Source: Cordylochernes scorpioides (taxonomy: Eukaryota > Arthropoda > Arachnida > Pseudoscorpiones > Chernetidae). From it: a stretch of DNA of 64,000 nt. The stretch lies in the NCBI GenBank assembly GCA_030710605.1, contig CP092876.1, positions 64,852,115 to 64,916,114 on the forward strand, read 5' to 3'. Below, one piece after another: positions 15,144 through 26,423 of the stretch (position 1 is its first letter; each line of letters starts with the position of its first letter). The position numbers and the translations under genes are program-made. The notes under the pieces were generated by a model that ran no database searches, was not told the origin of the DNA, and was given only the letters and a program-made list of their open reading frames with translations.

Positions 15144-15346
15144 TATTAAAATAAGAACAGTAAGCCTCCAGGGAAAAGTTTCTTTTAAAAATATTTTTCA
15201 TTTAAAAATCTCTCAAGATTTCGGGCAAATAAGCCCTTCTACGGGAGAACTAGCCTGAGATCTTGAGAGCTTTTTGAATAAAAAAATATTTTAAAACGAA
15301 TCTTTTCCTTGAGGCTTACTGTTCATATTTTAATACAATTAACCCA
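15144..15346. repeat. Foldback (inverted-repeat) element
   Basis: The two ends are inverted copies. The left end reads ttaaaataagaacagtaagc and the right end is its reverse complement with one or two mismatches. Matching continues inward through gggaaaag and the aaaaatattttt stretches. The centre (about 15222-15262, minus) carries gaagggc, a short loop and gcccgaaa, a hairpin followed by GAAA that recurs in other foldbacks of this window. Confidence 0.8.
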
Positions 15347-15775
15347 TATTGATTTACTAGAAACCTTGTCCACCAACAACAACGACTGCTAGAAAGTGTC
15401 GTTACAATTTTAACAGAAGATAGTATCAATCATTCCTAAATTCGCACTTTTTCTTTAACATACCTTGGCATCCATTTGGTATGGTAATCGATAATTTTTA
15501 CTCCACTTTCGACGTTACATAATTTTGTCATGAAATTGGTTCACAATATTTGTTTAAAATTTCCTATGATTTTATGTTAATAACATTTTTCTCCAAAAAT
15601 CAGAACTTTAATGATATTTTAGCTAACTAGGAGATAACCTTTCATTTTATACTTTTTAAAAACATATATATAAACAGTGTTTTTTTCACATGAAAAGCGT
15701 TTTTACGCAAACTTCGCTTTAAATACCCATTTCTTAATATCCCAAGAAGCCTTTTTATCAAATATTTATTCGTAG
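15347..15775. other. AT-rich DNA without a supported gene
   Basis: No open frame, RNA gene or recognisable element was found in this interval. Confidence 0.6.
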
Positions 15776-15850
15776 AGGTACAGTCTTAACTACGCTGACG
15801 ATGCCCAACAGCTCGAAACGCGTACGTGGCTGACTTTTCTTTATTTATCA
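15776..15850 (+). ncRNA. Hammerhead-ribozyme-like core, copy A
   Basis: The order of parts is that of a type I hammerhead: CTGACGA (15795-15801), a short segment where stem II should be, GAAA (15815-15818), then ACGCGTACGT, which can form the short stem-loop III. Stem II is weak here (tgcccaacagctc) and the nucleotide after the GT is G rather than A, C or U, so this copy is probably inactive. Copy C near 41340 shares gaggtacag, the core and gcgtacgtg. Hammerheads of this kind are known in Penelope-like elements; assignment here is inference. Confidence 0.45.
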
Positions 15851-16593
15851 AGACCTCAGGTTAGTCAAATATATATATCTTTGGCACAAGCTAAATCAAC
15901 GATTAGTTTACTTTTGTTACACTAGATGGTGCTCTTCCGTCTAAAAATGCTCATGTGAGCAGTCAAGAAAGGCCAATTTTATTTTTAATATCAACACTTG
16001 ACCGTTTTTCTATTTTTTCGCACACATACACACACACACATATATATGTGTGTTATTATAAAATATTATTTTATTTAAAATTATATTTAATAGATTCAAA
16101 TGTGCTCTGCTAAATCAACCGCCAGAGGTCACGCCTCCCCTATAAAAACTCATTGTTGTTGTTTCTCGATGGCCGGCTCAAACCTTTTGTACATTATGTA
16201 AATAAGTTTTATTTATTTTTTATTCTTGCATCTTAAGCCAGGCAGTACTTTTATCAAATTATGTTTTTATATATTCTTTTAGCTCAGTTAAAGCAATTAC
16301 TGATCAAAACCATTTTTATTATTATAGTTTCAAGATTTTAACCACGACTGCATTACAATGGCAGAATCCTCAAGATAATCAAAATTCAAGCAGAAAATCT
16401 CTTTTTTATATATTACATATATATATATATATGGTAATTTAAACCAACAACCCCATATTGTATATAACTTATAATAAGATTTTAATGTTGTATAATAGAA
16501 ACACATCTGTTAATGATTATACGTATTATTGATGTGTCTTTACATCATCATATGTAATGCAATTTGTACAAACAGGATAAATAAATAAAAATC
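15851..16593. other. AT-rich DNA with TA and CA tracts
   Basis: Contains an (AC)n/(TA)n tract at 16020-16050 and a TA tract near 16420. No gene is supported. Confidence 0.6.
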
Positions 16594-17201
16594 TGTAATA
16601 GATTTAAGAGTTGAGCTAAGCAAGAGATAGAAGTCATAACGTCAAGGTTGAGAGAGATTTAGAATTCCCACAACAAGACCACCCACACTGTTCACAGCTG
16701 GTGGAATGCAGGGCCCCCTCTCACACCTGGTGATATGAAGGGCCCCCTTTCTCAGAAACGGCCCCTGTCACATAAGGCCCCCCCGTCTTAACCTATAAAT
16801 ACAATCACTTTACAGTGACTTGACAGTTTAGTTCACCCTCAGTGCAAACCCGCGTCGGTCGTACCTTATGTCGATCTCAACTAACATGTAGTTAGTAAGA
16901 ACTATTCTATCTCCATCTTTCGCTCCTAGCTCAACTTTTATCTGTTAACGGAACTTTCTTAGTGCAACTGTGGCTTCGTTTTTTGTGTGGACATTCCCAA
17001 GCTTTTCACTCTGCCTCGACCACGACTGCCTGTACTCTGTGAGAACTTTTAAAGGACTTACAAGGTGTAGAGAGGTACTGGAAAACTCTACATCCTGACT
17101 GTTCCTCTCGGTTAAAACAGTATAGCGAGAGTCAACACTTCATCATCACAAAGTTAATCGACAGGATTCTACGAGAGGCTACAGTAACTCAACTCATTAC
17201 A
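16594..17201 (+). repeat. LTR-like segment with promoter signals
   Basis: Begins TGTAA and ends TTACA, the short inverted ends usual for LTRs. It is richer in GC than its surroundings and contains cctataaata (about 16792), a good TATA box, with ttagttc and tcagtgc at initiator distance downstream. No target-site duplication is visible and no partner LTR lies in the window, so a solo LTR is only one reading; a promoter-bearing fragment of another element is possible. Confidence 0.3.
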
Positions 17202-17221
17202 TATATATATATGTGTGTGTT

Positions 17222-17530
17222 TGGCAATATGATAATAATGTGGGGAGAGAGGAATAAGGAAACCACAAGTTTGGAAGAGGAATCCCAGGCAACCAGCGAG
17301 AGAGAGGGAGCGCGAGGTTATATCACAGCTGAACGACCGTTTGTGTCGCACACCACCCCCCGACTGTCCAAAAATAGTCCTGTGGTTCTAAGAAAAGGCC
17401 CACCCGCCCCCCCTCCCGGAATGTGGCCAGTGGCCCAAAATGGCCGTACTTTAGCTACCTTCTATCTACGTCTCTCTCTGGTTGACTGTAGGTTTATTTT
17501 ATTATTCCTGGAAGAACATACATTATGACA
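17222..17530 (-). repeat. 3' LTR of the minus-strand element
   Basis: 309 bp, matching 19672-19972 with only a few substitutions plus a short indel in the C-rich part (17398-17415). The high identity indicates a fairly recent insertion. Confidence 0.75.
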
Positions 17531-19277
17531 TATGGCCCCCGTTGAAGAAGGCTGAACATGGTTTGAGTATATTTAAAGCTGGTGAAGCCAGGAATAGATA
17601 AAATAATTTTACAGTTGAAATTAATTAAGGTTATGGTGACATAGTTTTATGTAAATAAATATTGTATAGTACACAAGTAAATATTATTTATAAGCAATTT
17701 TACAACACCGGAGAGTTTGATATTTAAGGGAATTTTTTATAATATCAAAGTTATAAAAGGCTATATACAAAAACATCTAATGTATTATAAGGGAACTGTT
17801 ATGGAGGGGTGTGAACAACGAGAAGGGGAGTCACATACACATGATGAAATTCTGAAGGTCATTAAGACTGGGGAACTCTACACTTTAAGATATTTTTCAG
17901 GCGGACATGGCAAGGGGAAACTTGGCATGGGCTTTCTATGCTATAGGTGTAGAGTACGAGAAATGAGGTTGAGGTTGGCAATTGTGTGAGTTCAGGACTG
18001 AGGTAAATATAAAACTACATACAATGTTAGAACCTTGGCGAACAGAGCGAGGGGAAACTTGCCCTGGGCCATTCTACCTTATCTATGCAGTTACTTGTGT
18101 AGCGAGTCCGAGGGGAAAAGTCCCGTGTGTAGTTGAGGAAGTCGAATGGACTTATAGTTAATTGGAGAAAAGTATGCGCGCACAGTGCCAAAAATTGGGA
18201 CGAGGACTGCGTTGTCCGTTACAAGTGACAAGCTGCTCGGACACGAGGCGTTTGAACCGTCGTGGGAGCTTGTGCAAGGCGATGATTTCGCGGTGGGTTG
18301 AACGTAAAACCCATGTCTGCGCGAAATGATGACGGACCGGACAGAATCAGCGACGATGTTTAACGTACCTCCGTGGGAAATATCGGAGGTAGGCTATATC
18401 GTACTAGTTTGGACAAGGGACAAACATAGATTTGAAGACAGGGTCCGTGTGGCGAACGTGTGGCGCGAGAAGAAGGAGCGAACTGTGCCGCTCGATGCAG
18501 ATTGTTCAAGTGCGAATAAAAAGCAGTTGATAAACATCTAGCAGTTAGTCAATCTGCATCCTGTGACGAACACATCATTGGCTAGATGGTTGGGTCAGTG
18601 GATAGGCTAGAGATGAACTACGAAATATATTATCATAAATGAAGGGCGAAGATTAGGATTTTGAAATGACAATATAGAAGTTCGATAATTGATTAATCAA
18701 TAATTCTATAAAAGGTCTTGAGCTGGTATAAGGTTAACAAAGTTGTAAGAATGAGAGGGGCATTCAGGGGAAGATAGATAAGAGTCACCAAGGGTTGGTT
18801 GTAAGCAAAGCTCACGTGGTGGTTGGAATTCTTCGACGCCTGAATTACAGGGTGAATTTTGAGTCGTTTAGGGAAAGAAATTATTTTTCGTGAGCCGTGC
18901 TTACAAGTAGGAGAGGTCATATACAAATAGGTATGCAAAAGTTTAGGTGCTGGAGGCATATTTTTATAAATAAATTGATTATGAAAAATCTATTGTTAAT
19001 AGTAAAAATCGTAAAGCATTAATAGGTAGAATTCATTTTTTTTAAGTTACGTTAAAATGGAAATTATTTAATTAAAATGACGATTGTTAAATTCTACTCG
19101 TAAGGTAACTAATTAAATGAGTTACAAATATCTAGATAAATAATATGGAGAATAAAATCATTGTTAATAGGCGTGGAGAGAATAAATGGAGCTAATTATG
19201 TAAATATTGGGACAATTTACAAGGAATGACTTATTTAAAGAATGAATGGTAGGAGTTAAAACAATTACACTCACGAG

Positions 19278-19511
19278 TTATGTTAGTTTAGGGCGCTGGT
19301 AAGTTCTTTGAGCTTCCGGAGAGTTCTGTCTGTGACACTGTGCGTACCAGTGTTGTACATCACAGTAGCGGCAGAGATATGGCGGAGTCTTGTCCATGAT
19401 GGAGGAAGGTGTCCTGCCCTGGCACGGTGGTCGTTCTTGGGCAGATCTAGTGCTGGAAGATGTGCGTGGCAGCTCCATCTCCGTCGTTGGTGAATACTTC
19501 TTCGGGATCAC
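19278..19511 (-). pseudogene. Gag-like zinc-knuckle fragment
   Basis: An open stretch of 77 codons on the minus strand holds the motif CRYCDVQHWYAQC, that is C-x2-C-x3-H-x4-C, in a Pro/Ser/Arg-rich context. This resembles the nucleic-acid-binding knuckle of Ty3-like Gag, including the HW-x2-x-C ending common in animal copies. An in-frame TGA lies just upstream, there is no good ATG, and no capsid domain is recognisable. It sits close to the 5' LTR of the enclosing element, where gag belongs. Confidence 0.5.
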
Positions 19512-19671
19512 GGTTCAAAGGTTGGCGAAGAAGGGGTTGAGGGCTCGAAGAGGAGTGGTTACAGTTGAGTTGGGTTTGGCCGATCATCGTGGCTTGGCTT
19601 CTTGTTTCTTCATACTCCGGTAAATGAGGGATTTGCTTCCCGGCCAGGTCTTATCCTGTCGACTTTCAATG

Positions 19672-19972
19672 TGGCAATATGATAATAATGTGGGGAGAGA
19701 GAAATAAGGAAACCACAAGTTTGGAAGAGGAATCCCAGGCAAACAGCGAGAGAGAGGGAGCGCGAGGTTATATCACCGCTGAACGACCGTTTGTGTCGCA
19801 CACCACCCCCCGACTGTCCAAAAATAGTCCTGAGGTTCTAAGAAAAGCCCCCTCCCCTCGGAATATGGCCAGTGGCCCAAAATGGCCGTACTTTAGCTAC
19901 CTTCTATCTACGTCTCTCTCTGGTTGACTGTAGGTTTACTTTATTATTCCTGGAAGAACATACATTATGACA
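19672..19972 (-). repeat. 5' LTR of the minus-strand element
   Basis: 301 bp, partner of 17222-17530. The following sequence on the minus strand (cattgaaagtcgacagg) is not an obvious tRNA primer site. Confidence 0.75.
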
Positions 19973-20533
19973 TATTTATATATAAACGAAGATGGATTCT
20001 GGAACATGGAACACTGATGATTTGGCTCTAACAGAGGAATTTATAAAGAATAAACGGAAAATGACTTATAATAACCAGAAATTCAGATTTAAATCTTCAT
20101 TGTTTCAAAAGTTGAAACAATTATATATTAAAAGCCTATGTACGAGAGAGACATTTAGGCATTTTTATTACTCCACATACGCAACATACACACAATCAGC
20201 GATATATTCCAATTATTTAGAATTTAAACTATCAATGAACAAACTTCATTCTTATAAGTAAACCGCCCAGGAATAGATTACTGTGGCAGTATCATCAACA
20301 GACGTCATATAGACAAAATTCTAGAACAATGATAAACCATACAAAATATCAAAAGAAGTAAACTATAAGCTATTGTGTTGATAGAATTCTTGCCACCGTC
20401 TCCCGTCCAAAATAAGTTTAACAGAGGAAAACAACATAAGGCCGAAAACAACAAAAAATAAATTACAAGGTTGTTCCAAAAGTTCGTAAACACTTGTAAA
20501 AATTGAAATACCAATATTATAATGCGGCATATG
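19973..20533. other. AT-rich DNA without a supported gene
   Basis: An 89-codon open frame starting with ATG at 19992 has no recognisable domain and AT-driven composition. The sequence aaggttgttccaaaagttcg at 20465 resembles a mariner-type terminal repeat, but no partner was found. Confidence 0.5.
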
Positions 20534-20670
20534 ATTGTAAACGACATTTGAAATTACCCCGCATGTGTTTCTTTTGAACGAAAAATTGAAATAAATTTCA
20601 AGAAGAAATAAATTTCGATTTTTCGTTCAAAAGAAACACATTCGGGGTAATTTCAAATGTCGTTTACAAT
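20534..20670. repeat. Perfect-stem foldback
   Basis: The left arm (20534-20592) beginning attgtaaacgacatttgaaa is matched by its reverse complement ending at 20670, with about one mismatch (gcatgtg versus cattcgg) and a loop of about 20 bases. A small MITE-like hairpin without coding sequence. Confidence 0.85.
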
Positions 20671-20706
20671 GTCTTTGTATTATGTATGAAGTAATTGTAT
20701 TATATA

Positions 20707-21530
20707 CTAGCGGATGTGTACCCGGCTTCGCCCGGGTTTTATCCGAGTGAAAGTTTGCTTAACCAATATTATTGATAATAATATTCCGTAACACCCAGAA
20801 TATTATGATAATAATGATAATAATATTCGTTACACATTATATATTTATATAATACTAGCGGACGTACCCGGCTTCGCCCGGGTTTTACCCGAGTAAAGGT
20901 TTGTCTAACGAATCTCTCGATAAAGTAGCATTTTTTCCCGGTCCCTTCAAAAATACTCGATAAGTTGAATAAAATCAATATTAATTGGTTCCCTTGGTAA
21001 TTGGAAGTTAAAGGAATAGTATCTTGCCCTGGAATTGTATCATTATTCTTGTATGGACGTACCCGGCTTCTTCCGGGTTTTACCCGAGTAAAGGTTTGTC
21101 AAACGAATCTCTCAATAAAGTGAACATTTTTTCCCGGTCCCTTGAAAAATACTCGATAAGTTGAATAAAATCAATATTAATTGGTTCCCTCGGTAATTGG
21201 AAATTAAAGGAATAGTATCTTGCCTTGGAATTGTATCATTATTCTTGTCTCAAATAAATTGCCGTGTCATCCTGAATTTTGTCTTTCCTACTTTTCTACA
21301 TTACAAAATCATCGTATCATCGTGATAATATTTAGAGCAGATTGTTGAATTATAACAGATAAATTAGAATATTTATCTTGATTATTTTAAAGCGAAAAGT
21401 TATTTCAAAAATTGTATTTGCTAGAAACCTTCCCAGTACTATACTAAATAACTTCCCAAAGTTTCATGGCGTTCCAATGAGTGGTTTGGTCAGGCATAAA
21501 GGACAGACAGACACACACACACACACACAC
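20707..21530 (+). repeat. Three heads of an RTE-like dispersed repeat, last one split by the LINE
   Basis: Heads at 20707, 20854 and 21053 share actagcgga(c/t)gtacccgg...cccgggttttaccc. The body motif ctcgataagttgaataaaat and the tail ggcgttccaatgagtggttt follow in copy 3 and also in the copy at 37135-37890. ACCCGG-loop-CCGGGT can fold as a hairpin. The tail of copy 3 runs ggcataaaggacagacagacac into (AC)n and resumes after the LINE at 26761-26806 as (CA)n, atacattcatt and tatatatagat. No reverse transcriptase is present, so these are non-autonomous or truncated copies. Confidence 0.75.
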
Positions 21531-21589
21531 TCGGGCGTGCGGCCACGCTTTCACGAGCTCCGCCGTTTTCGCCTCTGGAGTGCGTGTCG

Positions 21590-23259
21590 ATGTCGGTCAA
21601 CATGCCGAATTCGGTACCGAAAGGTAGCCCAGGCTCTGCTGAACAAGTGCCTGAAAGGACCAGCATCCTGTCTCAACCAGGCGAGGAATTATCGCCGAAA
21701 AACAACATTGAGATGAAATCTAACGAAAATTCTTCTGAATTTAAAAGAAATGCAAATTCGCCGGCAGGCGGAAGGCATGCAAATCTGGCCGCCGAGCGTG
21801 GTGACGTCACGGCGCCGAAGACTGCTGCTACGACCAGCGCAACTCCAGCCGGCCCGGCCTCGCTCAACTGGGCCGACAGCGAGATGGCGGAGGTAGACGA
21901 CAACGAGGGCTTCATCGTCGTGAAGGGCAAGAAGAGGCGCCTCGGCTCAACTTCACCTGAGCACGCTGCAAGGCAGCCCAACAAGCCTGGAAACCAGCGC
22001 AGCTCCCAGCAGCGGAAGCGGCCAACAGGGCCGAGAGCAGTGCCGCCTCAGGAGATCAAGGCGACACGCGCCAACATCGCCGACGCCAGGGCGAGGCAGG
22101 CCACCACCAACCACGAGAACTACATCTTCGTGGAGCTGTGCCCTGACATCCCGGACTACTCCTACCTCAAGGCAATTGGCATGCTGGTCGGAGGGCCAGG
22201 GAGAATAAGCCAATTTAACAGAATGAACGGCCACTACGTCGTGGGCCTCGCGAGCAAGGACCATGCGAGCCGTCTGGTGGAGGTGGGCCTTGACATCGAG
22301 GGAACCCACCTGAAGGTCTTCCCCTACCGAAAAAGGGCAGAACGCATCGTCATCGCAAATCTGCCCGGCTTCGTCGAGGACAGCGCCATCGTGGAGGGCC
22401 TGCGCAACTTCGGCACCGTGACCTCCATCGCCCCCATCATGATCAAGATGGGGGAGTATACCTTCAACGACGGCCGCCGGGAGGCGTTCATCCTGCTCCG
22501 CGAGGGTGTACGGCTGGAGTCGCTGCCCACCAGAATGACCATCAAGTCCAAAGGAGACACCCTGTCTGCCTTCCTCTCCTTTGGCATCAAGTACTCGAAA
22601 TGCGGAACACAGGGCCACCGCAGAGCCAACTGCCCAGCGCTCGCCAGGCAAGAGAACGGCAGCCCCAGGCAAACAGCGACTCCCACCGACGCAAGGCCTC
22701 CCCCCCTCCTCCTCCTCTTCCTCCTCAGCAGCCAAGGAAGCCGGCACCTGCGCCCACAACACCGGCGTCCCCTGTCCAACCGGCGAAGACAACAACCGAG
22801 GCTCCGGCGATCCCCTCGACGCCCCATCCTGCCGAACCGATGGATCTCGCCCAGCCCGCCCATGCCGCCCTCCCTGCTCCCCTGGCTGCCTCGCGGCCCC
22901 TCGAGCCTCGCATCTCTCCGCTCGACCACGAGATGTCGGTGGAGAAGCTGACCTCACCTCCCTCCACGCCTGCCCGGGGAGAATCCGCACTCAAACAGCT
23001 GCTGAAGCACATCGAGGAGACCCCCACCCTTTCCATCGACTGGGACAAGCTGCCCGGCTTTAACTGCAAGGACGCACAGCAGCTCCTCACCTCTGAAACC
23101 ACCATGAAGAGGCTAGCGCCCACGTTCACAGAGGAATAGGTCGCCACCCTCGACAAGTTGCACGAAACCTTCAAGGCCTCGTGCCCAGACTCCAACTCCA
23201 CCATCCGCAAGACCCTCCAGAAGACCAGGAAGGTCCGGCGAGATCTACAGCGCCAATGA
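21590..23259 (+). pseudogene. LINE ORF1, nucleic-acid-binding protein (decayed)
   Basis: Starts at ATG 21590; a GTG six bases upstream is in frame. A low-complexity N-terminus precedes a region like that of ZCCHC3-type/Tx1 ORF1 proteins (YIFVELCPDIPDY..., RIVIANLPGF...), an RRM-like fold by family knowledge. A single zinc knuckle at 22592-22633 reads Y-S-K-C-G-T-Q-G-H-R-R-A-N-C: the first cysteine is Tyr (TAC 22592). The reading frame then shifts by one in the C-run at about 22695-22703 and continues Pro-rich in the other frame. A TAG at 23137 interrupts a clearly coding tail (starting VATLDKLHETF) that ends at TGA 23257-23259. It overlaps the ORF2 ATG as ATGA. There are thus three lesions: lost Cys, frameshift and nonsense codon. 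Confidence 0.8.
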
Positions 23260-26200
23260 ACCACCGCGTCGCCACCATCAACGCGCGAGGGCTCGCCACT
23301 CGGGGGAGGAGCCTTGCCCTTTGTCATCTCCTCAAACAACATCACGTGGACATCGCGTTTGTCCAGGAGACAAACGCATTTCATCTGGGCAGCGGCCAAG
23401 ACCTCTGCCTCGGCTACAGCGCTGTTATATTGGCCCATCCCGTAGCCATCTCGGGATCCGGACTCGCCTGCGTCTTCGGACCAGGCGTCGCCGTGCTACG
23501 ACAGCGTATCCTGTGGCCGGGCCACATCGCCTTGGCAACAATAGATGTCCACGGCGAGGAGATGACGGCCATCGCCGTTCATCTGGCACATGAACCCCGG
23601 GAACGAAACCGGCAACTGGAGCTCCTGGCGGCGACAGCGGCACAGGAGGAGGAGGGGGCCTGCTGGATCATCGGCGATTTTAATATCAGGGATCGGGGGC
23701 CCTCATCATCATAATCGTCGGATGCCCTCGCCACTCTTCTGGACCTGGCCGCGCTGGTCGACGTGGCCACCCAGTTCGACGCCGCCCACCTGCCCCCCAG
23801 AGTCGCCATGCATGGCGACCAAGTCGAATCCAACCGCCTGGACCGGATCCTCGTCCCTGCTGGAGTCCTGGATCGCGTGTCCATCTACGCGACCAGCCAC
23901 TACCACCTCTCGGACCACCGCCTCGTGCTGCTCCAGGTGGGCCCGCCCACCACCGCCGTCTCCTCCCCCACCCAGCCTCGCTTGGCCGCGATGCTCCGCT
24001 CGGGCCTCGTTCTCGATCATCTGGCTGGCTACATCCGGGAGCTCGAGGAAGAAATGGCGCACGATGACGACAACGGGAACCTATGGGACAGGTGGACCAC
24101 CATCAAGGCGGGACTGCTGGCGGAGGCCAGATCCCAGATCGCTGCCAGCGACAGCTACATCTACAGGGCAAGGCGCTATATCGCGGCGCAGCTCGAGGCC
24201 TCTTCCATCCGGGCCGACTACCCATCGCTGCCGGACCTAGCACGCGCCATCCGCCTCCGACGCCCGGTCAGCGTCATCAGGGACGAGCAGGATAACATCA
24301 TCGAGGGCCCCGAGCTTCGGCGGAGGGCGTTCGCGACCTTCCAGCCCCGCTTCGCCCGTCCCACCAGCGATCCAGCTGCGAGAGCTGCCTTCATCGCCAG
24401 CAGCCCGCCCACCACCACCCGCGAGCTGAGTGAGGAGGACCCGCTCCACCGGCCGGACATCAGCCCCAGCGAGATCGCCAACGCCATCGAGCACCTCCCT
24501 TGCGGAAAGGCCCCCGGCTGGGACGGCTTGCCGTGCGAGCTCCTCGTCGCCTTCAGCGAGGACTTCATCGCGGAAGCTCTGGCCCGGGTGTTCGCGGCAT
24601 CACGGCTCCGCGGTGCCCTGCCTCCGTCGACGCGGCGCAGCTCCATCTGCCTCGTGCCCAAGGCCCGCGGAGGTCGCGGCCTTGATGGCTACAGGCCCGT
24701 CACGCTGCCCTCGGCCGACTACAGGGTCCTGGCCGCCATCCTTCACCGGCGCCTCAAGCCCCATCTGCGGACCCTTGTGCCGGAATGCCAGACCTACGCC
24801 GTCCCCGGGAGGTCCCCGTCATGGAACATCGCCATGGTGACGGACGCCGTCGAGGAGGCCACCGCCTTGGGCTCGCCGCTGGCTGTCATGGGCGTAGACC
24901 TGAAGTCCGCCTTCGACTCATTGGACCGCGGCTTCCTGGAGTCCCTGTTGATATCCCTCCGCCTCCCGCCGGCCTTTTTGGCATGGATCAACATCTTATA
25001 CGCCGGGGCGGACGCTACGATCCGGGCCGGAAGTTTCTATACCACCGCCTTCCCCCTCCTTAACGGCCTAAGACAGGGTTGCGCCGTGAGCGCCGCCCTC
25101 TTCAGTATCGCCACGGGGCCGCTGCTACGTCGCCTGGAGTTGACCCTCGGCGTGGGCAACGTCACCGCCTACGCCGACGACATCGTCCTCCTGTTCCATC
25201 GCGACGAGGACTTCGAGCGGGTGGCGACCGTCTTCGAAGACTATAAGCAGGCCTCCGGAGTTGGCGTGAACCTCCGGAAGAGCGCTGGCCTCTGGTGCGG
25301 CGCTTGGCGCAACCGCGGCGACTCCCCTCTCGGCGCCTCCTGGTCGACCACCTCCATCAGGGTCCTCGGGCTCGACATCGCCCCCAGGAGCACCGTCGCC
25401 CACCGGGAGCAGCATCTCCTGGCCCTCCTGGAGACTGCGTGCAGCAGATGGACGCCCTTCACCCGCGGCCTCTCCCTCGTCGGACGAGCAAGAGCGGCGA
25501 ACACGCTGGTGGGGTCCACGATTCAGCACCACCTGCATGGATACCTCCCATCACCCCCGACCATCGCCAAGCTGCAGGCCCGACTGGCGAGGTTCGTTTG
25601 GGGGCCAGACCACACGGCGTGGCTTCCCGCCAACGTCATGGCGAGGTCAGTTGCCTTCGGAGGCCTCGGCCTTCTCGACCTCGCGACCCAGCCCCAGCTC
25701 GCTAGCCTCAAGGGGGTACAGGTCGCACTCCGCGGGGGCAGAAATGCCTTCAGCTGGCTGGTCGGCGGCAACAGCGGGGAAGCCTGGATCCACCCTCCAC
25801 CGGACGGCACCCGTCTCCAGCCCCGCCGTCTCCGGCTGCTGAAGCTATGGGAGGAGGCCTCCAACATCCTGGGCCTCAACCACCGGGCGGTCCCCACGGC
25901 TCAGCTGCTGGACCTCCCTATCATCGGCGGCTGCCGGTTCCTCCGCCCTCCCGACCTCCTGGCCCCCGCCCGCTGGCGCGGAGCCCGAGTCCGGGACCTC
26001 ACCGTGGAGGACCACCTCACCGCCCGACCTACGCGCTCGGCCCTGGCTGACGCCGCGGCCCTGGGCGCCTTCTGTCGGAGGCTGACCTCCGAGAACGCCG
26101 TGGGCTTCGGGGCGGAGTCTGCACCCTCATCTAGCTCTTTAGCTGCGGCCGTGGTGCTGCGAGGTTCACCTCGAGATGGTCGCCCACCATCGGTCCACCA

Positions 26201-26423
26201 CCATCTAGGATCGACTGGGCCTAGCTGCGGCGCTGCGCCCACTCGGGCCACGAAGCTGACGGGGCCCTCAAGTTGGCCCTCCACGCCCTGCCCCATCCGG
26301 CCCATCCTGCCTCGGTCGGCCCCTCCTGTCCTGCCTGCGGGTCAATCGACCGCTCCCTCGGCCACCGTTACTGGTGCTGCCGTTCCATCAGGCCTCTCAT
26401 CAGAGAGGCCTTCAACATCATAG
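23256..26423 (+). pseudogene. LINE ORF2, endonuclease and reverse transcriptase (decayed)
   Basis: Starts at ATG 23256, overlapping the ORF1 stop. The N-terminal AP-type endonuclease shows TINARG, FVQETN, GDFNIRD, NRLDRILV and the terminal LSDHR, so the usual catalytic Asn, Glu, Asp and His positions are present. A TAA at 23712-23714 splits it in the same frame. The reverse transcriptase follows with GKAPGWDGLP, DLKSAFDSLD, LRQGCAVSAALF and YADD (25170-25181), then the Tx1/L1 thumb and a GGLGLLD segment. Near the C-terminus the frame is lost. A Cys/His motif (CPACGS...GHRYWCC, from 26327) lies in a second frame, and coding-like sequence returns to the first frame after the stop at 26421, to about 26635. 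By function it would nick target DNA and copy the element RNA; this copy cannot make an intact protein. Confidence 0.88.

Larger units (their letters stand above)
17222..19972 (-). mobile_element. LTR retrotransposon without pol (minus strand)
   Basis: Two direct repeats (17222-17530 and 19672-19972) bracket 2.14 kb. Read on the minus strand each LTR starts TGTCA and ends GCCA, and the purine-rich acgggggccata abuts the LTR at 17531, as a polypurine tract should at the 3' side. This fixes the direction. The interior has a gag-type zinc knuckle near the 5' LTR but no reverse transcriptase, protease or integrase. It is therefore a large non-autonomous or internally deleted Ty3-like element. A 5-bp target duplication is not evident. 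Confidence 0.65.

Noticed and set aside
19992..20261. An 89-codon open frame after the LTR element
   Set aside because: Composition is AT-driven (Lys, Tyr, Asn, Phe) with no motif or regulatory context.
21953..22990. Long minus-strand and alternative-frame open reading frames across the LINE (345, 237 and 201 codons and others)
   Set aside because: GC-rich coding sequence leaves few stops in other frames. The ORF1 and ORF2 motifs lie only on the plus strand.
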